A stretch of 24,311 nt of DNA, taken from Silene noctiflora (Eukaryota; Streptophyta; Magnoliopsida; Caryophyllales; Caryophyllaceae). Position numbers and translations under genes: made by a program. The notes below the pieces were generated by a model. It was not told where the DNA came from and did not search any database. It saw nothing but the letters and a program-made list of their open reading frames with translations. Positions 8,717 through 19,400 of the stretch are shown here, in pieces. Location of the stretch: NCBI GenBank assembly GCA_009801015.1, contig VHZZ01001851.1, positions 102,954-127,264 of the forward strand, given 5' to 3'. Positions within the stretch are counted from its first letter, which is position 1. The number at the start of each line of letters is the position of its first letter.

Positions 8717-11700
8717 TCAATATACCTCTACATGCCACTGCTTGTTCTTCTTCAACTGAGATAGTTTCGCGTCCCAGCTCTCGCCTCTCTCCTCAGCAAC
8801 TCTCTTCAGGGTATCTTGAATCCCGGGCATCATTCCTTTCAGCCCACAGAAGTAAATGTGAGCCCCATTGTCGAGCAGCTTAAAGATTTCATCGCTGTAC
8901 TCCTCGATCTTGTCCTGAACATACATTTTTCCGCCTTTCTTGTTGTTTTGCTCCCTGCTAAGAGCTTTGTCATAACGGAAATTATCCGGGTAGTCCTGTA
9001 AATATTTGGTGAATTCTTCGTCATATAAAAGACTGTCATTATTGGCCACGCCTAGGAAAAGCCAAGCAAGGCCCTTGAATTTGTATGTGGCAACGTTCTC
9101 CATGAACATGCGCCGGAGATACCCTCTGTATGGCGCAACACCGGTTCCTGTTGCTATCATTATGTGGGTGGCCGCTGGATCCTCCTCAGGCAAAAGCATA
9201 ACCTTGCCAGACGGACCTGTTTATCACTTCTCATTAATTGCTGAAACTTTTTGTAAGGAGACTAAGAAAATATCGACAAAGGAAATCACAGGTAACAATA
9301 GCGTAATTTAAGAATTTGTGCACAATTAGGTGCAGCATACCTGCAATTTGGACCTTGTCTCCAGGCTTGGCATTGCAGAGGAAATTGCTGCATATACCGT
9401 TTTTTGAAGGCTCTTCTTTGCCAGTCTCAGGATCATAGTAGACAGCGCGACGAACACATAAACTTGCAGTTTTTCCATCAAAATTGTCTCCATACCTTGT
9501 AGAGGCAATGGAATAAAGACGCACATTGTGAGGATTTCCAGGCTTTTTGGGATTCTCACCCTGTTCAATCAAACTCGAAGTCAATCAACTGATAGTGAAA
9601 ACCAACAAGAGCATGTCTGATGTCTAACATTAGATAAATACAGCATGGCAACAACGATAAAAGAACACTCACAATGACACGCTAAAAAAACATCTGATTC
9701 AAGAAAAACCCTAACCAGACACCGAATCAGACCCAAATAGAGTAACCTGAAAATGAACCGAACCGAAAAGAACCAGCAACAAAGTGGTTTAAACTTAGTT
9801 GGATCCAAAATTGAACCAATTCGAAACCACCATACGCAAAAATGACATGATCCAAAGTGACCCGAGATGCCTAATTTGAAATTAGGCCAATGTTTATCTA
9901 CATAACAAATGACATAAACCCTAACAAAAACATAATATCCAGCCCGATGTGTATTATTAACCTACCCAATGTATATTATACCCTATACTCGAATTGGCCA
10001 TGGAGAAAGGTTGCACTACCTATAAGTAAAATTGAGTAATAATAATTGGAGACCGAAAGACCTACCGGAGGGATAACACCATAACTCTGTCCTTCCCAGT
10101 AGGGAACATTACCATCATGATCTATCACAATATGACATGTTTCTCCAGGAGCCTTTGGACCCACAATCCTGTCAACAGAAACAATGGTTGCAGTGTATGG
10201 TTCCTTAGCCTTGTACAAGTGCATGGGAGGTTCTTTAGTCTCTTCAAGATGTAGTGGCGTAACTGCAACTTTAGGTGTGGCAGTTTGCTGCACAGACATG
10301 CATACTACTGACTGATTTCTCAGTCTTGAGTTCTTTCTCAGATCTACTGTGTACGTCGTTGCCCATGATTTGCTTCCAAAACTAACACTTGAAGTCTGCA
10401 GAGGAGGCTACATGTTACAAATCTTGTTTCTTTAGGCAGCATTTATAAGCATAAGCTAGGATCATGGTTTCAAATACCGGTCAACCAAGTTATCAAGATT
10501 TAGAAGGTTATCAATTTCGGGATCAAGTCTCAGACCATGATTTTGATACCATGGGAAGGATAGTGAGCTAAGAAGTAATTTTACTACTTCAAAAAATTAT
10601 TATGACACTTGTAAAGCTTAATAGTAAGTCATGCAACTGATGTAATACGAAATTCAAAAGGAGGAGTCACCGCTATCATACATCATAGAACGCCCTACGA
10701 TCAACCATCATTGTAACTTGCAGAGTTGCAGTAAGCCATTATATAAACTATAACCCTTCCTTTTACAGCCACATGCTTCAAAACTTATTACTTAAGAAAG
10801 CCAGGTTTACGTGAGCATTTTTTTTTAAATTGCCTTTTATAGGGTTATTCGGGTAAAACACGCAGATTTAAATGTATTAGTGTAAAACTCAGACGGAAAC
10901 TTTACAGAAAGGTATAATGCACAATAGGGACAAAAATTTTGGTTATGGACCATTGATCTAAACACTCAAAAGTCAAAATGATAGTCTAGGATAACACCAT
11001 CAAAACAAGTATATCTCAAATTACGCAAATACCAACTTATAGGCCAACTTTCAGGTTATCGAATTGACATTTTGGTATCCAATATCAGTAGTTTAGGTGA
11101 GCCAATTGTCCATGAATCATATACATGTAGCAGAGGAGGTTAATCATAACTGAAATTAATAATTAAGCTGTTATAGCAATTTAGTATCAGATGATCAAAT
11201 CACATTCAAGAGAAGCCCAATCAGTAAGACACAATAATCAATATTCTGAGTAAACCCGTAAACCGATTCGATACCTTATAAGTAGATCCTTTCACAAAGT
11301 AATCATTTGTCACAGGAGCAGCAACAGAAACCTAAACACAGATAACAAAGTATAAGACATTTATATCAAGTTAATGATATATGATAACACTAGTCAATTA
11401 ATCGAAGCTAAATCATCCTGATCAAGCTAATTATGTCTTGGTCAAAAAATTGGTATTAATTCATAGAAAACCAAAAGTCCAAAAAAAGGGTTTTGACTTT
11501 TTTTTTGTGAAATAAACCCCACAAAAAGGACAAACAATTGTGAAAAATTACAATCAATTGAAAGGAACCCAAAATAAGATTGGATTATAGGAACAATCCA
11601 AGTCAAAAAAAAATGTAACTTTATGATTTCCCACTAAAATTCTCATTAATTTATCAAGCAAATTTTGATCAAATATCAACCAAATAACAAGAATTGAAAC

Positions 11701-12049
11701 TTTATGATCACCTACTAAAATTCTCATTAATTTAAACAGAAAATTTGATTAAGGTATCTACCAACTAACAAAGATTGAAACTTTATGAAAACCCATTAAA
11801 AATTTCCACCATTTCTGTATAAAATCATAGGAAAAAATTGAAACTTTATGATCACCCACTAAAATTCTCATTGTTTACCTTTAATTAAAATACCCCACAA
11901 ACAATAAAAATCGTAAACAAATGACTGAGACGAAAGGAATAACAAAGATTGAAACTTTCTAAAAACCCATTACAAGCCTCCACCATTTCTGCATGAAATC
12001 ACCATGAAAGAGTAATAGCACTGACCTTAGCAATGGCGGAATGAGCCAT
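8717..12049 (-). CDS. RFNR: Ferredoxin--NADP reductase, root-type, plastidial
   Basis: Five exons on the minus strand: 12049-12026, 11331-11275, 10395-10066, 9560-9341 and 9216-8717, giving 376 residues. All introns are GT..AG and phases match. Residues 1 to about 59 form a Ser/Val/Ala-rich plastid transit peptide; the mature protein probably begins near the SVQQ at about 61. The FAD-binding RLYSIAS lies at 151-157, the CSNFLC loop follows, the NADP-binding GTGVAPYR lies at 234-241, [14 protein letters not shown] binds the nucleotide further on, and the chain ends in the tyrosine that stacks on the flavin. Features such as [17 protein letters not shown] and [13 protein letters not shown] match the root isozyme rather than leaf FNR. 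Root FNR runs electrons from NADPH to ferredoxin in non-green plastids, feeding nitrite reductase and glutamate synthase; such genes are often nitrate-induced (family knowledge). The first exon is only eight codons. Confidence 0.95.
11617..12006. repeat. Interspersed 70-100-bp repeats in FNR intron 1
   Basis: Two related phrases alternate inside intron 1. Phrase A, ACTTTATGAT..CC.ACTAAAATTCTCATT, occurs near 11617, 11699 and 11850. Phrase B, ATTGAAACTTT..AAAACCCATTA followed by CCACCATTTCTG, occurs near 11774 and 11949. Spacings are about 82, 80, 71 and 103 bp, so this is a decayed tandem array rather than a clean satellite. No coding frame is present. Confidence 0.7.
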
Positions 12050-12058
12050 GAGATCAAA

Positions 12059-12117
12059 GATTTAGAGAGAGAAAGAGAGAGTGCAGGAAATGTGCAGAAA
12101 GTGCAGGAAACAGTGCG
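12059..12117 (-). promoter_or_regulatory. FNR 5' leader: CT-rich run and GTGCAGGAAA direct repeats
   Basis: Immediately upstream of the FNR ATG, the minus strand has a CT-rich tract (12064-12080), a common plant leader or core-promoter element. It is preceded by three short direct copies of TTTCCTGCAC or a close variant (plus-strand GTGCAGGAAA at 12081 and 12101, GTGCAGAAA at 12092). The exact transcription start is not visible. Confidence 0.4.
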
Positions 12118-12119
12118 GA

Positions 12120-13429
12120 TTTAACAAGAGAATAAGAGAGAAACTGAGCCTTTGGAAGAAGCAAAGGGCAAATTAATGGGTGCAGAGTTCTAGTTTACTA
12201 CTCTAGTGTGTTATTCTTGTTTTGCTTCTCTACTTGTTTATGTTCTTCCCCTCTAGACTCTAGTCTCTGCATCTCTCTTTTCACTGTCTTTCCTGATTAA
12301 AATAATGTTGGCGCATATGATTAGTGACCAATTCTGTAGAGCAAGTGGCCAATTTAACCCATTTTGGCCAATTACCCTAATTTTGGGGTCTTCATCAATT
12401 AGCTTAATGCACCTACTAAGGGCCAATTCTATGTCATTACTTGATTGGTCATCTAATTTTGTTGATTCTTTTCCTAATTTTATTAAATTTTAGATTGGTG
12501 ATCAAATAAGCTTATTTGATCAAAGTCGTTATTTGACTAAAATTTCAACTAACTTATTTTTGTGTAATAAATAGCATATTTTATCGCTTTATTAGATATC
12601 ATCAAACTTTTCAGTTAGTTTTGAGCAAACAGAGAAGATTAGAGTTTATATTTTTAAGGAAAAGTATAGGGATCGGTTTGTTTCTTTTTCTGAATGAATT
12701 CACTAGTATAGGAAACACAAACTTTCAATGAACTTGGGCATTCTTAAAATTACAAAAATAGATGACAATGATTTTTCCTAATAAAAATCCTCTCAATTTC
12801 CTTACATTTTCCTTATATTACCTCTCAATGGCCTAGATTTTTTTCCGAACGATCCAGAAGTAAACTATTTGGTAATGGGGGAGAGTAAACAATGATTTCA
12901 TATTGTTGTATTAGAGAAAATGGAAGGAAATGGAGAGGATACATGCTCGATTTTTCCATACCACGGAATGGAGATTAAATTGCAGAAATTGGGTTTTTGC
13001 ATAGAAAAATGAGCACATTGCTTCAAATGGTATAGAAAAGTCGGTTTTCGTTTTGTTGATTATTACTTAAATATGATGATAGAAAACAATCGAAACCCAA
13101 AATCAAGCATAATCCGATCATGTAGGTGTATAAAGGAAGGGGAGTATCCAAAAGCTATAGTTCTACAAATTCATACAGTTGAGACTCTCGAAAGTACCCG
13201 GTATTAGGGATATATATACCTCCCTAAAGAATGAACAAACAAATACATCATCGAACACAAAATTGATGATTCTCGTACATTAAACTACAATACAACATTT
13301 GACTAAACTTGACCAATTATAAACTACAAACCGCTACTTTAGGGAACGGAAAAGAAACGAAAACCTTATACAAGATAGTATTACATGAATTTGTCTATGT
13401 CAATCGGTGAATATTTGTTTGAAGTCTAC
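12120..13429. other. Intergenic: FNR promoter and 3' region of the coiled-coil protein gene
   Basis: About 1.3 kb between two minus-strand genes, with no exon found. The left end should be FNR promoter. The right end should be the 3' untranslated region of the gene ending at 13430. A decayed MITE sits at about 12497-12634. The stretch at 12330-12440 repeats the word CCAATT several times, but no element boundary could be drawn. Confidence 0.5.
12497..12634. mobile_element. Decayed Tourist-like MITE fragment
   Basis: The right end reads TTGAGCAAACAGAG, close to the inverted end of the two better Tourist-like copies. The preceding CTTTTCAGTTAG and CAAATAAGCTTATTTGATC resemble their interiors. 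A perfect 24-bp palindrome lies at 12499-12522. The left end and target duplication are missing, so this is a truncated, older copy. Confidence 0.5.
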
Positions 13430-16400
13430 TCAAGAATGAGCCTTTCCTTTCCTCCTGTCATCCAGAGCCTGTTTCATGAAGAATAAAAAAAAATAAAAAC
13501 AGTGGAGTTCTTAAAAAAAATAAAAAAATAAAAAGAAAGAAAAAAAATAGGCAATTTACATGAGGCCAATTCCTAAAAAATAATTCACGCTCTTTCAAAT
13601 GTTAAAATTAAAATTACCCCAAGGTAAACACGAAGGTTTTAAGGTAAATAAGCATACAATGGTTTTGACAAATAAACTGTTGTTCAGATGATGGGGAAAC
13701 TTACCTTGCTTTGGAACATTCTTATAGTTAGCACAATAGTATCCCGCATTCTGCATCGAAAATACAGTAACACGTGTGATTATATTAGAAAATAAAAAGA
13801 GACAAAAGCGAAGCCACAGAGAAGCAGATTTTCCAATGTTTGTACTCGAGTCAATTATCAGAAAAAAAAAAATGGAAATAGAATAAAATGAAGAAAATGA
13901 CAGTTGACAAAATGGCTCTTGTAAATCGGTTTTGTACTAAGATGTTGTAAGACCATCATGCAAAAATACATATACACATACCACACAAGGTATTTCCCTA
14001 TTTGGGCCTTACCTCTACACTTCACTAGTCACCATGTCGCGTGTCTGATACATCTTGCGGCCGACATGACACGAGATGTGTTCGCAAGATGTGTCCGACA
14101 CACAAAATGAGGCACGACAACGGCACTTCACTAATTACTCAGATTGAGTTTTCAATGGAATCAAATTAGAGCCAAAAGAGAGAGGAAAGAGCACAATCAT
14201 GTAATTAAAACCCTTTGAAGCAGAATAAGGAGGAGAGGGACTTGAGGGAGACAAGTGATCGTTTGAAACAAAAAGGACAATCAAATTTCCTTTCTTTCTT
14301 CTATGTTGCATGGAGGATTGGTAGCCTATGTAATTTACAAAACGAGTCATGTATGTGTCTAATAATTGGTCAAGATATTTGTTTCACCATATCTGCATAT
14401 TGCTTTTCATTTTTTTTAGAAACCATGTTCTCGAGTCTGAGCAAGTATTTGGATCAAGTGGACATACGATTTACAATAGTACTTATGTAACACCGACTCA
14501 CATAATATTTGTGTATTGCAGCAGCATTTTTGCAGTCTTACCTAAGGTCATTGTAGGTTTTAAAAGGGTGTGAAGTTCCATCAGAACATGTTACAACAAA
14601 CTGTGCTGACAATCCTCCTGGAATCTTGATCTGCAACCACAATTCATTGCATCATTCGCACATAAGAGCTAAGACAAACCCAAACTACTTATCACTATGA
14701 TATTACATAGTCAGACCCCGGCATTTGTAAGACAGTAGTAAGACGAAGATTTAATTATCTATCTCAATCACCAACGATGGAGTTTAGAAGGATTGGACAA
14801 GGGCCAAGCGCCCAAACCCTTGTCATTTGGGGAAAGTCAATACATAACATTTATTTTACTTGTATATCATTAAACAGTGTGTTTTGTTGGTTTCCAAGGC
14901 AAACTTGGCCTGAGAACTTCAATGACTCATGACTGGCAGTTAACTTTGAAGAAAATGTGGAATTTAGCCAAACATACCGACAAATTCTCAGAGAACTTCT
15001 CAGCAATTTGAATAGCTCCTGTTTCGTTGTTCTTAACTTGAAAGCCAGACCGATGCAAAATGAAAGTGGCTGCTTCCCATTGCTCCAATGACCCAAACTA
15101 TTGCATGGAAAATATCAGAAAGTGTCATTTGAGCCTCATAGAAAGTATAGACCCCTTACACAAACCCAGGAGCTCAAGTAAAAAAGTCAATGAGTGATGT
15201 TATTCATGACCTATGTTTGAAATTTGTCATCATGAAAACTGCCATATTGTCCTTTCACACCAAACAAGAACAATTAATAATAACACAACGGTTGTGAACT
15301 TGTGATTTCTCAAGCTCAAAACCATGCTCAATAGTACCAAAAGACGGTAACATCATTCCCTATGAAACCTAATGACTTTTAGGTTAGCATTCACCCTGAC
15401 GCAAATATAACAGCCAACAAAATCAACCCCGAGATTTAGTATTTATAGATTAACGGAGCATTTAGTGCTTTGATGTTTGATGTAAATATATCAGTGAAAC
15501 ATTACCTAAAGGAACACAAAAACTTACCAGCACCAAGACGATGAAATGAGCTTGACCTCTAGAAACATATGAATCAATCTCCTCTTGCATTTCTGGGTCT
15601 AGTTAAGATAAAGAGAACCATCAAGAACTAAACGATCATATACGATTTCAAAGGACGATAGCATATCAAACATACAACTACTGATATAGAGCAGATAGGC
15701 TTACCACATGTTATTTTGTTCTGATCATTGGCGAAGAGTCTTACTATTTCCCCCTGGCAATGACAGCAGAACAAAAGCGACTAAATATTAATTAATAACA
15801 AGAACACTACCAGAGTGTATCAAAGGCTCTCTCCTATGGTTGGTTAAGCGAAGCTGATGAATACAACCTTAAAAACACAGAGAAGTTTTTGGAACCAAAT
15901 GCACTAAACCAGTGGCAAAATATAATATATCAAAAGCAACAGCACGTAATTACGACCATATTACCAATGCATAGGCTTGGCTTTCAACCTACACCCAGCC
16001 ATTCTGGTTTGTCCACTCTTAATGTAGCTTTATAACTTATCAAGTTACAAACAGTGGCAGACCCTAACAAATTTGTTTATGCTGTCCCGTTGAAATTTTG
16101 AAAGTCTTATCATTATATAAAACTTACAGATTTAGGCTCTGTTTGGCAAAACTAAACTACCTAAAAAGGTGGCTGAAAACTGAAAAGCTAACTGAAACCT
16201 GAAAATCTAACTGATAAGGTAACTGAAAATTAGGAATTGATAATGTAGTTGATTATATAAAAAGATGTGTGACAAACTAACTGAAAAGGTAACTGATTTT
16301 GATGAAATTACATAAAAGGATATGATAATTATTTAGTAGTATAGATTTAAGGGGTAAAAAAGGAAAATCAAATCAAATCAGGTACCTGAAATCTCAAATG

Positions 16401-19400
16401 CTACTCTAGGTAGCATTTCATTTCAGGTAGCTTATTTGATTAAATAAGCTACTTGCCAAACGCTTACAAAAAAATTAAGGTACCTGAAATTTTGGTCAAA
16501 TAAGCTACTTTGACCAAATCACGTACCTGAAATGCCTTGTCAAACAGAGCATTACACATTTTAATCACCAAAATTTGGCAAAATGAACAGAATAAAATTG
16601 GCTTTCTGAGTTAAGGTAGGAGATAGTTTACTTGATCACAAGCCACACCAATCTTATAATTTCTACTTCCGACACACTGAGCCCTGAATAAAGGTCGCTC
16701 TTATGTTTTAACCACCCATGAGCAACATAATTGCAGCTTCGAGGGACATGAATCGGAATAAAAAATATAATTCTTCGGCACTCAAGTCAAGACATGCACC
16801 TTGAGGGGTTTGTCGAGAAAGGGTTGGGGACAATCTGCCTTGTTTGCTTAGCAAGTTGGGTTGAGGGAAAAGGGAGGAAAGAGGAATAGAGGGATTCATT
16901 TCCATCCTTCCAAGCATAACCAAAATCCTTCCAAACATAATCAAAATCCTTCCAATATCTAAATAGGACGGATTTGGAAGGAAAACATCATTGCTCCATT
17001 CTCCCTCCCCTCACCCTCACTCCCTTTGCCTCCTCTCCCCTTCCCTCCTAATACTCTATCCAAATAATGCCTTAAATCTTTCAGGCAAATATGAACGCAA
17101 TATGGGCTGGTCAGAGAAGAATATTCTCATAGTTTCTTACAAGGATGCTTCACGCTCGTTCTTTGAGAAGCATGCGCTATTATTGAATTATGTCTAATGC
17201 TATTTTGCAATGCTTCGGTTGTTTGGTTCATCTCACGAACATAAATCCAATATTGCAACTCAGCATATATACCAAACGTGGAATTTTAAAAAGATAAGTG
17301 GAGATCCAGAAGACAACAGAACAGTTTAGAATACCTGGCGGCCATTCTCATCCATTGGTATGCACTCAACAGCAATATATTTGTCAATGTCATCTGCTGT
17401 TACAACATACTCAGGGTTGGTAGCACCTGCCAAATGGACACAAGATGATCAAGCAGCAAAATCCTCACACGAAGGGCCTTATTCTCTGCCACTCTTGAGA
17501 AACTGAATTAATGCTCACTCTCTCTGTTCCTTTTGCTTGTTCAAGTTTTCTTTTTAAGCCGTTCCATCTACTCATAATTGTTTACATATCTGTTTTGGAC
17601 AATTCTTTGCCATGCAAAATTACCCAAAATCTTTTAAACAGCAAGCTCATGTGCCATGAGCCCCACCTTAACCCAACGTGTTCACAGAGGTATGATACTT
17701 TGTAGTTTACTAGTTCAAAAGTTCCCAACCCACTTGTAAGCCTCTCTCCTAAAGCCCTGTTCCGTAAGTACTGTAAACGTTTAAATAACAAAGAAAGTGC
17801 AATGATTCAGATGCTCAGTACTTACCCTCAATGTAGTGCCTGGTACCATCTTGGAGATGACGAAGCCACTAGTACACAGAAGTGTTGCAATTTAGCTATT
17901 AAGAACGAAATCTAAAAAGAGCAGTAAAATTGTATTAATCATCTGCAAAATTGTTTGTATTACCTGAAAGATGCAGAGAGAAGTTCCTCGTACTGGGTAT
18001 CCACAACCAAGAAGCTTGCATCCTGGCTTAGCCTCACCAATGATTTGAAAACCTTCTATTCCAGGACCCTCATCTAAAAAAGAAAGAAAATACATTGAGA
18101 AATTTTTGTATTATGAAACAAACAGGTCAGTACATTCATAATATGAAAGGGGAAAAAAGGAACCTCTCACATGAAGGTTTGATAATGATTAGAAACAAAT
18201 AAACCATGAAATGTTATTCTCTGATCACGCCCACATTAAATGTGTCTCCTACAACCACAAACCTTAACCGCTTTTGCAGCCGAAAGAGAAATGAAAGCGA
18301 GTAGTATGTAAGCATGATTAATGATGGCTAAACATAATAGAGATTAGAGAATGGCCAAGTTGCAATCTCCATTCTACACATTGAATAGCATAAAAGAACA
18401 ATGGTTATTTTGATAATAAAAAAATTGGTGGCGTTTATTATACAATGTTCAGGAATAGCAAGCCAAATAATTTTGCGGAGCAACTTTTCAAAAAAGTGTT
18501 AGTTGGCTGAAGTATCTCACCGTTCAGTATCAATTGCCCAGTATCCCTACTATAGTCAGCATGCCCATATTGTGGTATATTATTGGAGGCTGGCAAGTGG
18601 TCTTTAGCTTTATGGCTACTGGATGAAGGCACTCCTGTTTCCCTCTGCATTGATCAACAATATTACGAGGGAAGGTTGAGAAAATGCTAAAATGAATAAA
18701 TGATTATATAGACATGGAATTATCAATATATAAAAATTACCACGGGGGTGTAAGGAGACTGAATATTGAATAGAGAGTTGTCCTCGTAGTATTGATTCAG
18801 GGGGTTCATTCCTTGGATAGAGCTCAATTCCTTTGTCTTTTCCTGCAGCAACGGGTTTATTAACTAACTTTGTACCCAGTCCAGATTCAGGAATTATCCA
18901 GATGGGTATATCATAGATGACCACATTTACTAATTTAGTAAATAATATGATTACCTAATTGCAACGAGTCGAATTTTGCAACAAGTGCACCACAAATACT
19001 TAAAAGAGACTGATTCATACAATCTGTTTGGTGAGGCTGTTCTACTTTCCCACAAATTACCGATTAATATGGGTTTATAAATGGGAAAACGGGGTCTATC
19101 TCTGGCACTTTTAATGTCTTTGAGAGACAACTCTGTGCAACCATCCAGATAGTTCTAGCAGCAGCACTTTCATATTATCATACTCATAGTTTAAGTCCGT
19201 TAAAATTTTCATGCAAATACGCTAGGATTTTAAATGATGATGCTAACATATGATTGACAGAAATACAATGGTGTATTGGTGTGTGAAACGTATGTTGAGA
19301 CTTAAGGGGCTCACCTCAGTCTTCCACTGCAATACATCGTATACATGCTGCAAGTATTAGAACAAAAAGAAACGTATCAATAGTCATCTTATACTTCAGG

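Noticed and set aside
9581-9808. Minus-strand open frame in an FNR intron
   Set aside because: Hydrophobic, cysteine-rich chance frame inside an intron with clear flanking splice sites; no homologue recognised.
10455-10560. Possible small transposon with ends CATGGTTTCAAA and TTTTGATACCATG in FNR intron 2
   Set aside because: Inverted match is short and imperfect and no target duplication could be seen.
3615-12049. Possible metabolic gene cluster of phospholipase, phosphatase and FNR
   Set aside because: The three act in unrelated pathways and have separate promoters; tandem orientation alone is not evidence.
14135-14573. Overlapping open frames on both strands in an intron
   Set aside because: Low-complexity, mutually overlapping, and the true exon at 14542-14630 explains the only conserved protein here.
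18741-18842. Alternative frame of this exon reading like protein (ELYPRNEPPESILRG)
   Set aside because: Only the other frame (EKTKELSSIQGMN) joins both neighbouring exons in phase with GT..AG sites.
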